From Gaiellasilicea sp963806955 (GTDB taxonomy: Bacteria; Actinomycetota; Thermoleophilia; Gaiellales; Gaiellaceae): a stretch of DNA of 64,000 nt. The stretch lies in the NCBI GenBank assembly GCA_963806955.1, contig CAWDZG010000002.1:310001-374000 (forward strand), read 5' to 3'. This document shows positions 26,794 through 35,594 of this stretch, in pieces. Numbering within the stretch: position 1 is the first letter of the stretch; each line of letters starts with the position of its first letter. The notes under the pieces are model-generated. The model was not told where the DNA came from and did not search any database. It saw only the letters and a list, made by a program, of their open reading frames with translations. Made by a program: the position numbers and the translations under genes.

Positions 26794-28071
26794 TCAGGCT
26801 GCGGCGGCAAGGCTCTCCCCCAGGATCGCGAGCCCGCGCTCGAGCTCGTCGTCGTCCACGTTGAGCGGCGGCAGCAGCCGGAGCACGTTCCCGTCGAGCC
26901 CGCAGGCGAGCAGGAGCAGCCCACGCTCGAACGCAGCGGCGACGACGGCCTGCGCCAGCTCCGGGTTCGGCTCGCGCAGCTCGAGCGCCAGCATCGGCCC
27001 GAGCCCGCGGACCTCTCCGATCGCGTCGTGCCGGTCGGCGAGCTCGTCGAGCCGTGCCCGCAGCGTCCGGCCGAGCGCGTCCGCGCGGCTGCGGAACGAG
27101 CCCTCCGCGACCGTGTCGAGCACGACCGCCGCCGCGGCGCACGCGACCGGGTTGCCGCCGAAGGTGCCGCCGAGCCCGCCCGGGCCGGGGGCGTCCATGA
27201 TCTCCGCCCGTCCGGTGACCGCGGCGAGCGGCAGCCCCCCGCCGAGCGACTTGCCGGAGACGAGCAGGTCGGGCTCGACGCCGCTCCATTCGATCGCCCA
27301 CACCGGCCCGGTCCGACCGACGCCCGACTGCACCTCGTCGGCGACGAAGACGATCTCGTGACGGTCGCACAGCTCGCGGAGCCGGGCGAGGTAGTCGTCC
27401 GGCATCGGAATGAAGCCCCCTTCGCCCTGCACGGTCTCGAGCACGACGCATGCGACCGACTCGGGATCGACGTCGCTGCGGAAGAGGTGCTCCAGCGAGG
27501 CGACCGCGGCGTCCGTGTCGACGCCGCGGTAGGGATAGGGCGCCAGCGCGCGGTAGATCTCGCCGGGAAACGGGCCGAAGCCGGCCTTGTAGGGCCGCAC
27601 CTTGCTCGTCATCGCCATCGTCAGGAGCGTGCGCCCGTGGAAGCCGTGATCGAAGACGACGACCGCTGGGCGACCGGTCGCCGAGCGGGCGATCTTGACC
27701 GCGTTCTCGATCGCCTCGGCCCCGGAGTTGACGAGCACCGACTTCTGGCTGCCGGGCTCCCGGCACGGCGACAGTTCGGCGAGCCGCCGGCAGACGGCGA
27801 CGTACGGCTCGTAGGTGCCGACCATGAAGCACTGGTGCAGGAAGCGATCGACCTGCTCGTGGATCGCGGCGACCACGGGCCCAAAGCCGTGCCCGGTGTT
27901 CTGACAGGCGATCCCGCCGGCGAAGTCGAGATAGACGGTTCCGTCGGACGCCTCGACGCGCGCGCCCTCCGCCCGCGCGACCACGAGCGTCGGCGTCGAG
28001 ACGCCTCGCGCGACGTAGCGGCCGCGCGCCTCGAGGACGTCGGCGGCCGCTGCGGGCTCGTGGAGAGACAC
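26794..28071 (-). CDS. Class III aminotransferase, probably 4-aminobutyrate/putrescine transaminase
   Basis: A 425-residue PLP enzyme of fold type I, class III. 'DFAGGIACQNTGHGFGPVVA', 'VNSGAEAIENAVKIAR', 'FIPMPDDYLARLRELCDRHE' with 'FVADEVQSGVGRTG', and the Schiff-base lysine in 'LLVSGKSLGGGLPLAAV' are all present. With the polyamine transporter downstream and PucR divergent, the best guess is conversion of GABA or putrescine to the aldehyde. The GTG start at 28071 was chosen from the conserved 'VLEARGRYVARGVS' N-terminus. It is first gene of the transporter operon. Confidence 0.87.
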   Translation of the reverse strand: MSLHEPAAAADVLEARGRYVARGVSTPTLVVARAEGARVEASDGTVYLDFAGGIACQNTGHGFGPVVAAIHEQVDRFLHQCFMVGTYEPYVAVCRRLAELSPCREPGSQKSVLVNSGAEAIENAVKIARSATGRPAVVVFDHGFHGRTLLTMAMTSKVRPYKAGFGPFPGEIYRALAPYPYRGVDTDAAVASLEHLFRSDVDPESVACVVLETVQGEGGFIPMPDDYLARLRELCDRHEIVFVADEVQSGVGRTGPVWAIEWSGVEPDLLVSGKSLGGGLPLAAVTGRAEIMDAPGPGGLGGTFGGNPVACAAAAVVLDTVAEGSFRSRADALGRTLRARLDELADRHDAIGEVRGLGPMLALELREPNPELAQAVVAAAFERGLLLLACGLDGNVLRLLPPLNVDDDELERGLAILGESLAAAA

Positions 28072-28103
28072 GGAGCGATTCTCTCCCGGCCCGCTCCGGC
28101 AGT

Positions 28104-28245
28104 GCAATGGACGGCCGGGCGACCGCGCGCGTGCCCGCTTCGACACGCTGTCGTAAACTCGCTGTCGTGGCGCGTGCGCGTACCCCGCAACCACCGTCCT
28201 CCGCCGAGCTGGAAGGCGTGGGGTCTTGGCCCGGCCGTCCAATGC
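28104..28245. promoter_or_regulatory. 17-bp inverted repeat spanning the aminotransferase/pucR divergent region
   Basis: GCAATGGACGGCCGGGC (28104-28120) is the reverse complement of GCCCGGCCGTCCAATGC (28229-28245) with a single mismatch. The arms are 108 bases apart. One lies about 33 bases upstream of the aminotransferase start and the other overlaps the pucR start codon. The symmetric placement suggests paired operators, possibly for PucR itself through looping. Confidence 0.5.
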
Positions 28246-29705
28246 TGACCGTCAGGGACATCACCGCGCTGCCCGCGCTCGGGCTCGAGCTGGTCGCGGG
28301 GGCAGCCGGTGCCGACCGACCGATCAGCTGGGTGCACGTGTCGGAGCTGACCGATCCGACACCGTGGCTGGAGGGCGGCGAGCTGCTGATCACGACCGGT
28401 CTCGGCGTGGGCGAGCTCTCGCGGCCGCAGCGGGAGTACGTGCGCCGGCTGGCCCAGCACGACCTCGCGGGGCTCGCCTTCGGGATCGGCTTCGGCTGGG
28501 CCGAGCCGCCGGAGGCGCTCACCGACGAGGCCGAGCAGCTCGGCTTCCCGCTGCTCGTCGTCCCGTACGAGGTGCCGTTCATCGCCCTCACGAAGGCGAT
28601 CTCTGCGCAGCTCGCGAACGAGCAGCTTTCCCGGCTCGAGCGCGCGCTCGCCGTGCACGAGCACCTCGCCCAGGCCGTGCTGGAGGGTCGCGGCGCGCCG
28701 GCGCTGCTCGGCATCCTCGGCGACCATGTCGGCTGCTCGCTCGCGCTCGTCGACGAAGCCGGCCGCGTGGTCGGCGAGCGTCACAGCGCCCGGCTCGAGG
28801 CGTGCGAGCACGTGCTCGAGCTGCCCGTCGTCGCCGACGGCGAGACCTGGTCGCTGCGCGCGGGCAAGCTGCACGAGGAGCTGTCCGAGTACGACCGCCT
28901 CGTGCTCCACCATGGCCAATCCGCCCTCGCCTTCGAGCTGTCGCGGCGCCATGCCGTCTCGGCCGCCGAGTTGCGGCTCGCCGGCGACCTGCTCGAGGAC
29001 CTCGAGCACGACCGCCTCGACGAGCGGGAGCTCGCGCGCCGGATCGGCGCGTTCGGGCTCGATCCACAGGGAAGCTATGCGGCGCTCCTCGCGGTCGCTC
29101 CCGGCGTGCCACCCGGCGAGGACGTCCGCACCGCCGCCGCCAAGGTGCTCGACGCGCACGGCTGCCGCTACCTCTCCGCGTCGCGCCGCGAGCGTGCAGC
29201 CTTCCTCGTCGCGACCGAGCAGGAGGAGGACGCGCTCGCGCTCGCACGGGAGCTCGTCGACGCTTCGCCCGGCACCCGTGTCGGCGTCGGCCGCCCCGCT
29301 TCCGGCACCGGACTCGGCCGCAGCCTGCTCGAGGCGCGCGCTGCCCTGGATGCGGTCGCCGGGCCGGTGGCCTCGTATCAGGATCTCGGCTCGCTCGAGC
29401 TCCTGCTCAGCCTGCCGGGCGCCGCGCTCGAGGCCTTCGTCGCCCGCGTGCTCGGACCCGCGTCCGACAACGACTGGCTGCTCGAGTCGCTCGCCGCCCT
29501 CCTCGACACCGGCTGCCGCTGGAGCGAGGCCGCCGACCGGCTCGGGGTGCACCGGCACACGCTCCGCTACCGGATGGAGCAGCTGCGCAAGCAGACCGGC
29601 CGCCACCCGGACGATCCGGCGCAGCGGATGGAGCTGTGGCTCGCGCTGAAGGCGAAGCAGGCGCTCGGCGCCCGCGACGGCGCCGCCGAAAAGGCCCCGG
29701 CCTAA
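28242..29705 (+). CDS. PucR-family transcriptional regulator
   Basis: 487 residues. The N-terminal PucR domain is 'MLTVRDITALPALGLELVAG' to about residue 125 ('PISWVHVSELTDPTPWLEGG'). The middle GGDEF-like/CdaR region follows. The C-terminal PucR helix-turn-helix is 'GCRWSEAADRLGVHRHTLRYRMEQLRK'. Members control purine, GABA, polyamine or diacid catabolism, usually from a divergent position as here. ATG 28242 was chosen as the canonical PucR N-terminus. It ends in a GC-rich terminator before tRNA-Thr. Confidence 0.9.
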   Translation: MLTVRDITALPALGLELVAGAAGADRPISWVHVSELTDPTPWLEGGELLITTGLGVGELSRPQREYVRRLAQHDLAGLAFGIGFGWAEPPEALTDEAEQLGFPLLVVPYEVPFIALTKAISAQLANEQLSRLERALAVHEHLAQAVLEGRGAPALLGILGDHVGCSLALVDEAGRVVGERHSARLEACEHVLELPVVADGETWSLRAGKLHEELSEYDRLVLHHGQSALAFELSRRHAVSAAELRLAGDLLEDLEHDRLDERELARRIGAFGLDPQGSYAALLAVAPGVPPGEDVRTAAAKVLDAHGCRYLSASRRERAAFLVATEQEEDALALARELVDASPGTRVGVGRPASGTGLGRSLLEARAALDAVAGPVASYQDLGSLELLLSLPGAALEAFVARVLGPASDNDWLLESLAALLDTGCRWSEAADRLGVHRHTLRYRMEQLRKQTGRHPDDPAQRMELWLALKAKQALGARDGAAEKAPA

Positions 29706-29712
29706 AGAGCGA

Positions 29713-29744
29713 GACCCCGCCCCCTTGCACGAGGGGACGGGGTC
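29713..29744 (+). terminator. pucR terminator hairpin
   Basis: GACCCCGCCCC and GGGGACGGGGTC pair with one bulge around a short loop, starting 8 bases after the pucR stop. It lies between convergent pucR and tRNA-Thr and may serve both directions. No long T-tract. Confidence 0.65.
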
Positions 29745-29754
29745 GAGGTCTTCG

Positions 29755-29830
29755 TGGAGCCGGAGGAGGGACTCGAACCCACGGCCTACTGCTTACAAGG
29801 CAGTTGCTCTACCAGCTGAGCTACTCCGGC
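29755..29830 (-). tRNA. tRNA-Thr (anticodon TGT), CCA encoded
   Basis: On the minus strand the acceptor stem GCCGGAG pairs with CTCCGGC. The D-loop reads AGCTCAGCTGGTAGAGC, the anticodon loop CTTGTAA gives TGT, and the T-loop is GGGTTCGAGTCCC. A 3' CCA is encoded in the DNA (29757-29755). It lies 25 bases after the sigH stop. The cloverleaf is complete by eye. Confidence 0.95.
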
Positions 29831-29855
29831 ACGCGCGCCGGACATGGTACTCCGG

Positions 29856-30521
29856 CTAGTTCAGGACCTCACGCGTCTTCTGGTGGGCCAGGATCTTCCG
29901 CTTCACGCGCTGGAGCGCGTTGTCGATCGTCTTGCAGTCGCAGCCCAACTCGTCCGCCATCTCGTCGTAGGAGAGGCCTTCGAGATAGCAGCGGAGCGCG
30001 TCCGCCTCGAGCGGCGAGAGGCCGGTGCCGAGCGTGAAGACGAGGCTCTGCAGCTCCTCGGTCGAGATCACGCACACCGACGGATCGTTCGTCGACGGAC
30101 CGGGAAGCGCATCGCCGAGCGTGCACTCCCCCTCGGAGTCCTGCCCGGCCGGCGTGTGGCTGAAGGAGATGTACTGGTTCAGCGGCTGATGCTTGAACCG
30201 CGTCGCCGTCTTGATCGCCGTGATGATCTGGCGCGTCACGCAGAGCTCGGCAAAGCTCCGGAACGACGTCTCCTTGTCGGCCCGGAAGTCGCGAACCGCC
30301 TTGTACAGCCCGACGAGTCCCTCCTGGATCAGGTCCTCGGAGTCGCCGCCGGCGAGGAAGTACGAGCTCGCCTTCAGCCGGACGAAGCCGTTGTAACGGC
30401 GCATGAGCGCATCGAGCGCGGCCGTGTTGCCGTTCCGCGCCTTCATCACCAGCTGCAAATCCTCAAGCTCTCGTTGAGCCTTCTGTACTGACTTTGCCAC
30501 TGTTGCGGCTTGGGCGGACAT
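29856..30521 (-). CDS. sigH: RNA polymerase sigma factor, SigH (sigma-30) family
   Basis: 221 residues, the same size as Bacillus SigH. Region 2 is 'LMRRYNGFVRLKASSYFLAG' plus 'DSEDLIQEGLVGLYKAVRDF' and 'SFRSFAELCVTRQIITAIK'. Region 4 is 'LSPLEADALRCYLEGLSYDEMADELGCDCKTIDNALQRVKRKI'. The ATG at 30521 has SD AGGGAGA. Position after yacP and before tRNA-Thr matches the conserved rlmB-yacP-sigH order. It is preceded by its own promoter carrying a LexA-type box. Confidence 0.92.
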   Translation of the reverse strand: MSAQAATVAKSVQKAQRELEDLQLVMKARNGNTAALDALMRRYNGFVRLKASSYFLAGGDSEDLIQEGLVGLYKAVRDFRADKETSFRSFAELCVTRQIITAIKTATRFKHQPLNQYISFSHTPAGQDSEGECTLGDALPGPSTNDPSVCVISTEELQSLVFTLGTGLSPLEADALRCYLEGLSYDEMADELGCDCKTIDNALQRVKRKILAHQKTREVLN

Positions 30522-30651
30522 GGCGGTCTCCCTGGTAAATAGCGGGAAAGAGCGGCGGCGTCCGCCGTGCCGAACGCTCAACTCTCACCCTTAGGTTGAG
30601 GCAGAAGATAGCAAGGTCATGCGCAAGTTACAAGTGGCTTGCAAAGGATTC

Positions 30652-30680
30652 ATTCTGTTAGGAACGTATGTTCGTGTCAA
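30652..30680 (-). promoter_or_regulatory. sigH promoter with LexA/SOS box in the spacer
   Basis: On the minus strand a perfect -35 TTGACA (30680-30675) and a -10 CAGAAT (30657-30652) are 17 bases apart. The spacer contains CGAACATACGTTCC (30674-30661), which fits every position of the Bacillus-type LexA consensus CGAACRNRYGTTYC and the actinobacterial GAAC-N4-GTTC core. The -35 overlaps the yacP stop. This implies DNA-damage control of sigH in addition to operon read-through. Confidence 0.65.
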
Positions 30681-31111
30681 CGGTCGCCGCGGCGCAGGCG
30701 TTCCAACCGCTCCCGCGTCTCGTCGTCGAGCGCGTCGCGCAACCGGCTTCGCTGCGGCTCGTCGTGCGTCGGCGCCTCCAGCCCGGCCACGAACCCACGT
30801 GAGCTGCGCCCCTGGACGTCCGCCCCGGCCGTCCCGCGGAGCGCCGCGTCCGACGTGACGAGCTCCACGACCTCGGTTCCGCGGTGCTCCGCGGCGAGCC
30901 GTTCGAGCAGCGTGTCCGCGTGCGCTGCGAAGCGGACGGACAGCGGTCCGAGCTCCGTGTCCTCGCCGACGCCGTCCCAGACGAGCACCCCGCGCGCGCC
31001 GCGCACGGCGACGAAGGAGGCGAGCAGGTCGGTCAGCTGGCGCCGGTCGACGAACTCCCCGGCGTGGAGGAGGTTGTTGCCGTCGAAGAGGTAGAGCGTG
31101 GGCTCGGCCAC
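30677..31111 (-). CDS. yacP: YacP-like NYN-domain ribonuclease
   Basis: 144 residues of the NYN (PIN-like) fold. 'LYLFDGNNLLHAG' holds the first acidic catalytic residue, 'GVLVWDGVGED' the second, and 'VELVTSDAALRGTAGADVQGRSSRGFV' the third acidic region (TSD). Bacillus YacP/Rae1 cleaves mRNA in the ribosomal A site; orthology here rests on fold and synteny between rlmB and sigH. The ATG start at 31111 is followed by canonical 'MAEPTLYLFDGNN'. Confidence 0.82.
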   Translation of the reverse strand: MAEPTLYLFDGNNLLHAGEFVDRRQLTDLLASFVAVRGARGVLVWDGVGEDTELGPLSVRFAAHADTLLERLAAEHRGTEVVELVTSDAALRGTAGADVQGRSSRGFVAGLEAPTHDEPQRSRLRDALDDETRERLERLRRGDR

Positions 31112-31125
31112 GGCGATCCGCGAAC

Positions 31126-31154
31126 GGACTTAGTTGCTCAGAGCAACTAAGTCC
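31126..31154. repeat. Perfect 29-base palindrome between rlmB and yacP
   Basis: Arms GGACTTAGTTGCTC and GAGCAACTAAGTCC (14 bp each) surround a single central base. It overlaps the rlmB stop codon (31147-31149) and ends 15 bases before the yacP start. No T-run. The centre on the minus strand, CTCTGAG, resembles the centre of the hairpin at 11.7 kb. Confidence 0.7.
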
Positions 31155-31843
31155 GCCTCCGGCGCGCCTCGTAGAGCAGCAGCGAGGCAGCGACGCTCAC
31201 GTTCAGCGACTCGACCTTCCCTGCCAACGGGATCGAGATCGTCGCGTCGCACGCGCGCCGCACGAGCGGGCGGACGCCCCTGCCCTCGGCGCCGAAGACG
31301 AGCGCAAGGCCGCCGGTCAGGTCGGCCTGCCACAGATCCTGCTCCGCGTCGGCGGCGGCCGCGTAGATCCAGAGGTCGCCGCGCTTGATCTCGTTCAGGT
31401 AGCGGGCGAGGTTCGGGACGACCGCGACCGGCAGGTGCTCGACGGCGCCGGCCGAGGCGCGCGCGACCGCGGCCGTCACCATCGCCGAGCCGTGGGCGGG
31501 CACGACGACGCCGGTCGCGCCCGCTCCCTCGGCGCTGCGGATCACCGCGCCGAGGTTGCGCGGGTCGGTGACCTGGTCGAGGCAGGCGAGCAGCGGCTGC
31601 TCTCCGGCCGCCAGCTCGTGCGCGTCGGCGTACCGGTACGGCTCGACCCAGGCGAGCACGCCCTGGTGGTCGCGCGTTCCCGCAGCCTCGCCGAGCTCGC
31701 GATCCGGCTTGAGCTGGAGCCTGGGCCCGTCCGCAGCCACGACTCCGCCGCGGCGGCCCGCTCGGTCGCCCACAGCTCGAGCACCTCGCGGCGCCCGCGC
31801 AGCGCCTCGCGCACGGGCCGCCGCCCGTAGACCTGCTCGCGGG

Positions 31844-31847
<4 letters not shown>
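31147..31847 (-). CDS. rlmB: 23S rRNA 2'-O-methyltransferase, RlmB/TrmH (SpoU) family (one apparent frameshift)
   Basis: About 233 residues. The N-terminal substrate-binding part 'MTREQVYGRRPVREALRGRR' is in one frame. The rest is in another after a shift near 31730: 'LACLDQVTDPRNLGAVIRSA' (motif 1), 'LALVFGAEGRGVRPLVR' (motif 2) and 'ISIPLAGKVESLNVSVAASL' (motif 3), the knotted SPOUT SAM site. RlmB methylates G2251 of 23S rRNA. ATG overlaps the cysS stop. The frameshift is likely a one-base error, since all three motifs are intact. Confidence 0.87.
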
Positions 31848-33104
<1,257 letters not shown>

Positions 33105-33118
<14 letters not shown>

Positions 33119-34094
33119 CGACCCTCCGCAGCGCCTCGTCTTGCGGCAGCGCAGCGACGACGGCCCAGAGCTCCGGCCCGCGCTCGGCGCCCGTGAGCGC
33201 GAGCCGCAGCGCCTTCAGGTCGCCGCCGACCGCCTTCAGCTCGCGGATCAGGTCCTTGCCGTCGAGGCCGCTCGAACGCAGCTCGGCGAACCGGACCAGC
33301 GTCGGCCGGGCCTCCTCGGCGAGCGAGACGGGCTGCGGCTGCAGGATCGAGACGGCCATCGCGCGCGCCTCGTTCAGGTCGCGCGCGCCACGTAGCGCGG
33401 CCGCGAGCTGAGGCGGTGCCCCGGCCCGTGCGGCGAGCTCCCCGTCTGAGAGCGCTCCGATCGCATCGATCGCAAGCCGTCGGACCCGCCGCAGGTCGAG
33501 GTGGACGTCGTGGCGCGGGAGATCGAGCTCCTCGAGGTAGGCACGCACCGCCTCGGCCGGGATCCCCTGTTCGCGCAAATCGGCGACGGTCGCGACGCCG
33601 TGCCCCCGCTTGGAGAGCTTCTTTCCGTCCGGCCCGAGCAGAAGCCCGTGGTGGATGTACTCCGGCGGCTCGCTGCCGAGTGCCACGTGCAGGCGCCGGT
33701 GCAGCTCCTCGTTCGGCCGATGGTCGTTGCCGCGGATCACGTGCGTGATCCCGAACTCGATGTCGTCGACGACGCTCGCGAGGTGGTAGGTCGGCGTGCC
33801 GTCCTCGCGGACGAGCGTGATCCCGTCGAAGCGATCACCGAGCTCGCGTGCCGCCTCCAGGTGGCGTTCGCGGCGCTCACTCTGACGCACGGGCCCTTCG
33901 TTCCAGACGAGCCCGAGCCACTCGAGGTCGCCGACGAGCGCTTCCTCCCCGCCGGGAATCGTCCGGGCCGGATCCGTGTCGTCGATGCGGAGCAGGAACC
34001 AGTCGCCGCGACGGCGGTTGACGACCGCCGAAAGCGCGCCTCCGAGATGGAGCGACCCGGTGGGGCTGGGAGCAAAGCGGACGCGCGCAGGCAT
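33105..34094 (-). CDS. gltX: Compact glutamyl-tRNA synthetase
   Basis: 329 residues against about 470-500 usually. HIGH-type motif 'APSPTGSLHLGGALSA', 'DGTPTYHLASVVDDIEFGITHVIRGNDH' and KLSKR motif 'GKKLSKRGHGV' are intact. The zinc/insert region between the 'QSER' helix and 'DGTPTYH' is almost absent, and the anticodon-binding part is cut to about 150 residues, ending in 'LRLALTGAERGPELWAVVAAL'. The retained C-domain and the position before cysS argue for a real GluRS rather than GluQ-RS. Another gltX elsewhere cannot be excluded. Confidence 0.82.
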
Positions 34095-34128
34095 CCGCCC
34101 AGTCTACGATCCGGCCTGCCGCGAGCGG

Positions 34129-34812
34129 CTAGTGCGCGCCGTTCACGGCCAGCAGCGGCGCCATCGTGGCGGGTGCGCGCTCCCCGTCGAGCAGACCGAG
34201 CTCGCTCGCCCTCGCGGCAGCGGCGGTGCGGTTCGGCACGTCGAGCTTCCGGTAGACGTTCGAGAGGTGGAACTTGACGGTCTGCTCGGTCACCCACAAC
34301 TGCTGGGCGAGCTCGGCGTTGGACGACCCGTCCGACACGAGCCGGAGGATCTCGAGCTCGCGCCGCGTCAGCCCGTGGCTCTGGTCGCCGGCCCGGGTGG
34401 GCGGCGGGGGCACCGGGAGGTGCTCGCCACGGAAGTGGACTCCCGCCACGTCGGTCACGACCCGGAGCGCATGGACGATGTCGTCCGGCTCGACGCTCTT
34501 GCTGACGAAGCAGTCGGCGCCTGCAGCGAGCGTGCGGGCGATCACGTCGGGATCCTCGACCGACGAGAGCACGACGACCTTCACTTCCGGATGCTCGGTG
34601 ACGACTCGCTCGAGACACGCCAGTCCGTCCATTCCGGGCATCCGGAGGTCGAGCACGAGCGCGTCCGGACGCTGCTCCGCCACCAGCTCGAGCGCCGCGC
34701 CTCCGTCCGCCGCCGTTCCGAGCACGCTGATCTCCGCCGACTCGAGCGTCACCTCGAGTGCCTCGACGAACAACGGGTGATCGTCGGCGAGCACCACCTT
34801 CGTCTCGTGCAT
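34129..34812 (-). CDS. NarL/LuxR-type response regulator (orphan)
   Basis: 227 residues. The receiver has acidic pair 'VVLADDHPLFVEAL', phospho-Asp in 'ALVLDLRMPGMDGL' and Lys in 'CFVSKSV'. The C-terminal LuxR HTH is 'LTRRELEILRLVSDGSSNAELAQQLWVTEQTVKFHLSNVYRKL'. SD GGGAGGA precedes ATG 34812. No histidine kinase of the matching (HisKA_3) type is adjacent. It is first gene of the block that separates gltX from ispF. Confidence 0.9.
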   Translation of the reverse strand: MHETKVVLADDHPLFVEALEVTLESAEISVLGTAADGGAALELVAEQRPDALVLDLRMPGMDGLACLERVVTEHPEVKVVVLSSVEDPDVIARTLAAGADCFVSKSVEPDDIVHALRVVTDVAGVHFRGEHLPVPPPPTRAGDQSHGLTRRELEILRLVSDGSSNAELAQQLWVTEQTVKFHLSNVYRKLDVPNRTAAAARASELGLLDGERAPATMAPLLAVNGAH

Positions 34813-34907
34813 GGTTCCAGTCCTCCCTGGCCGCAGGTCCAGAGCATCCTGCGCAGACCGGCAGCGGGCCGCGAACCAAACTCAGGGGTCCTTGCGAAAA
34901 CCGTGAG

Positions 34908-35594
34908 CTACGCGGCGAGCAGCGTGTAGCCGGCGCCGCGCACCGTGACGATGCGTGTCGGGTGGGCCGGGTCGCTCTCGAGCTTCCGGCGCAGGTTCGA
35001 GATGTGGACGTCGCACGCGTGCTCGTCGACGATGTGGCTCGTCTCCCACAGCTCCTCGAGGATCGTGCGCTTGGAGACCACCTGCTCCGGGCGCCGGGCC
35101 AGCGCGAGCAGGACCTTGAACTCGGACGGGGTCAGTCCGACCTTCTCGCCGTCGATCGTGACCTCGTGCCGAGCCAGGTCGATCTTGAGCGAGCCGACGT
35201 GTCGGACCGGGCCGATCTCGTTCTGGTCGAGCTCGCGCCGACGGAGCAACGCCCGCACCCGGCCGACGAGCTCGAGCGCCGAGAAGGGCTTCGTCACATA
35301 ATCGTCGGCGCCCATCTCGAGACCGACGAGCTTGTCGACCTCGGAGTCCTTGGCCGTGAGCATGATGATCGGGATCGCGCTGTCTGCGCGCACGGTCCGG
35401 CAGACCTGGATCCCGGAGACGTCGGGCAGGAGCAGGTCGAGGATGAGCAGGTCGTAGCGCTCCGCCGCCAGCGCGGCGAGCGCGTCGGCGCCGTTCTCGA
35501 CAGTCGTCACGTCGAACTGCTCCCGCTCCAGCGCGTAGGAGACGCCGGCGAGCAGTGCCGGCTCGTCGTCGACGATCAGGATGCGTGCGCTCAT
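34908..35594 (-). CDS. OmpR/PhoB-type response regulator
   Basis: 228 residues. Receiver 'ILIVDDEPALLAGVSYALE' with Asp in 'LILDLLLPDVSGIQ', then a winged-helix DNA-binding domain 'LTPSEFKVLLALARRPEQVVSKRTILEELW' ending 'GAGYTLLAA'. ATG 35594 overlaps the stop of the upstream kinase gene, its obvious partner. Confidence 0.92.
   Translation of the reverse strand: MSARILIVDDEPALLAGVSYALEREQFDVTTVENGADALAALAAERYDLLILDLLLPDVSGIQVCRTVRADSAIPIIMLTAKDSEVDKLVGLEMGADDYVTKPFSALELVGRVRALLRRRELDQNEIGPVRHVGSLKIDLARHEVTIDGEKVGLTPSEFKVLLALARRPEQVVSKRTILEELWETSHIVDEHACDVHISNLRRKLESDPAHPTRIVTVRGAGYTLLAA

Noticed and set aside
26794..28714. Long overlapping minus-strand frames extending the aminotransferase through pucR
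   Set aside because: The upstream part is the antisense of pucR; the conserved N-terminus and divergent promoter region define a start at 28071.
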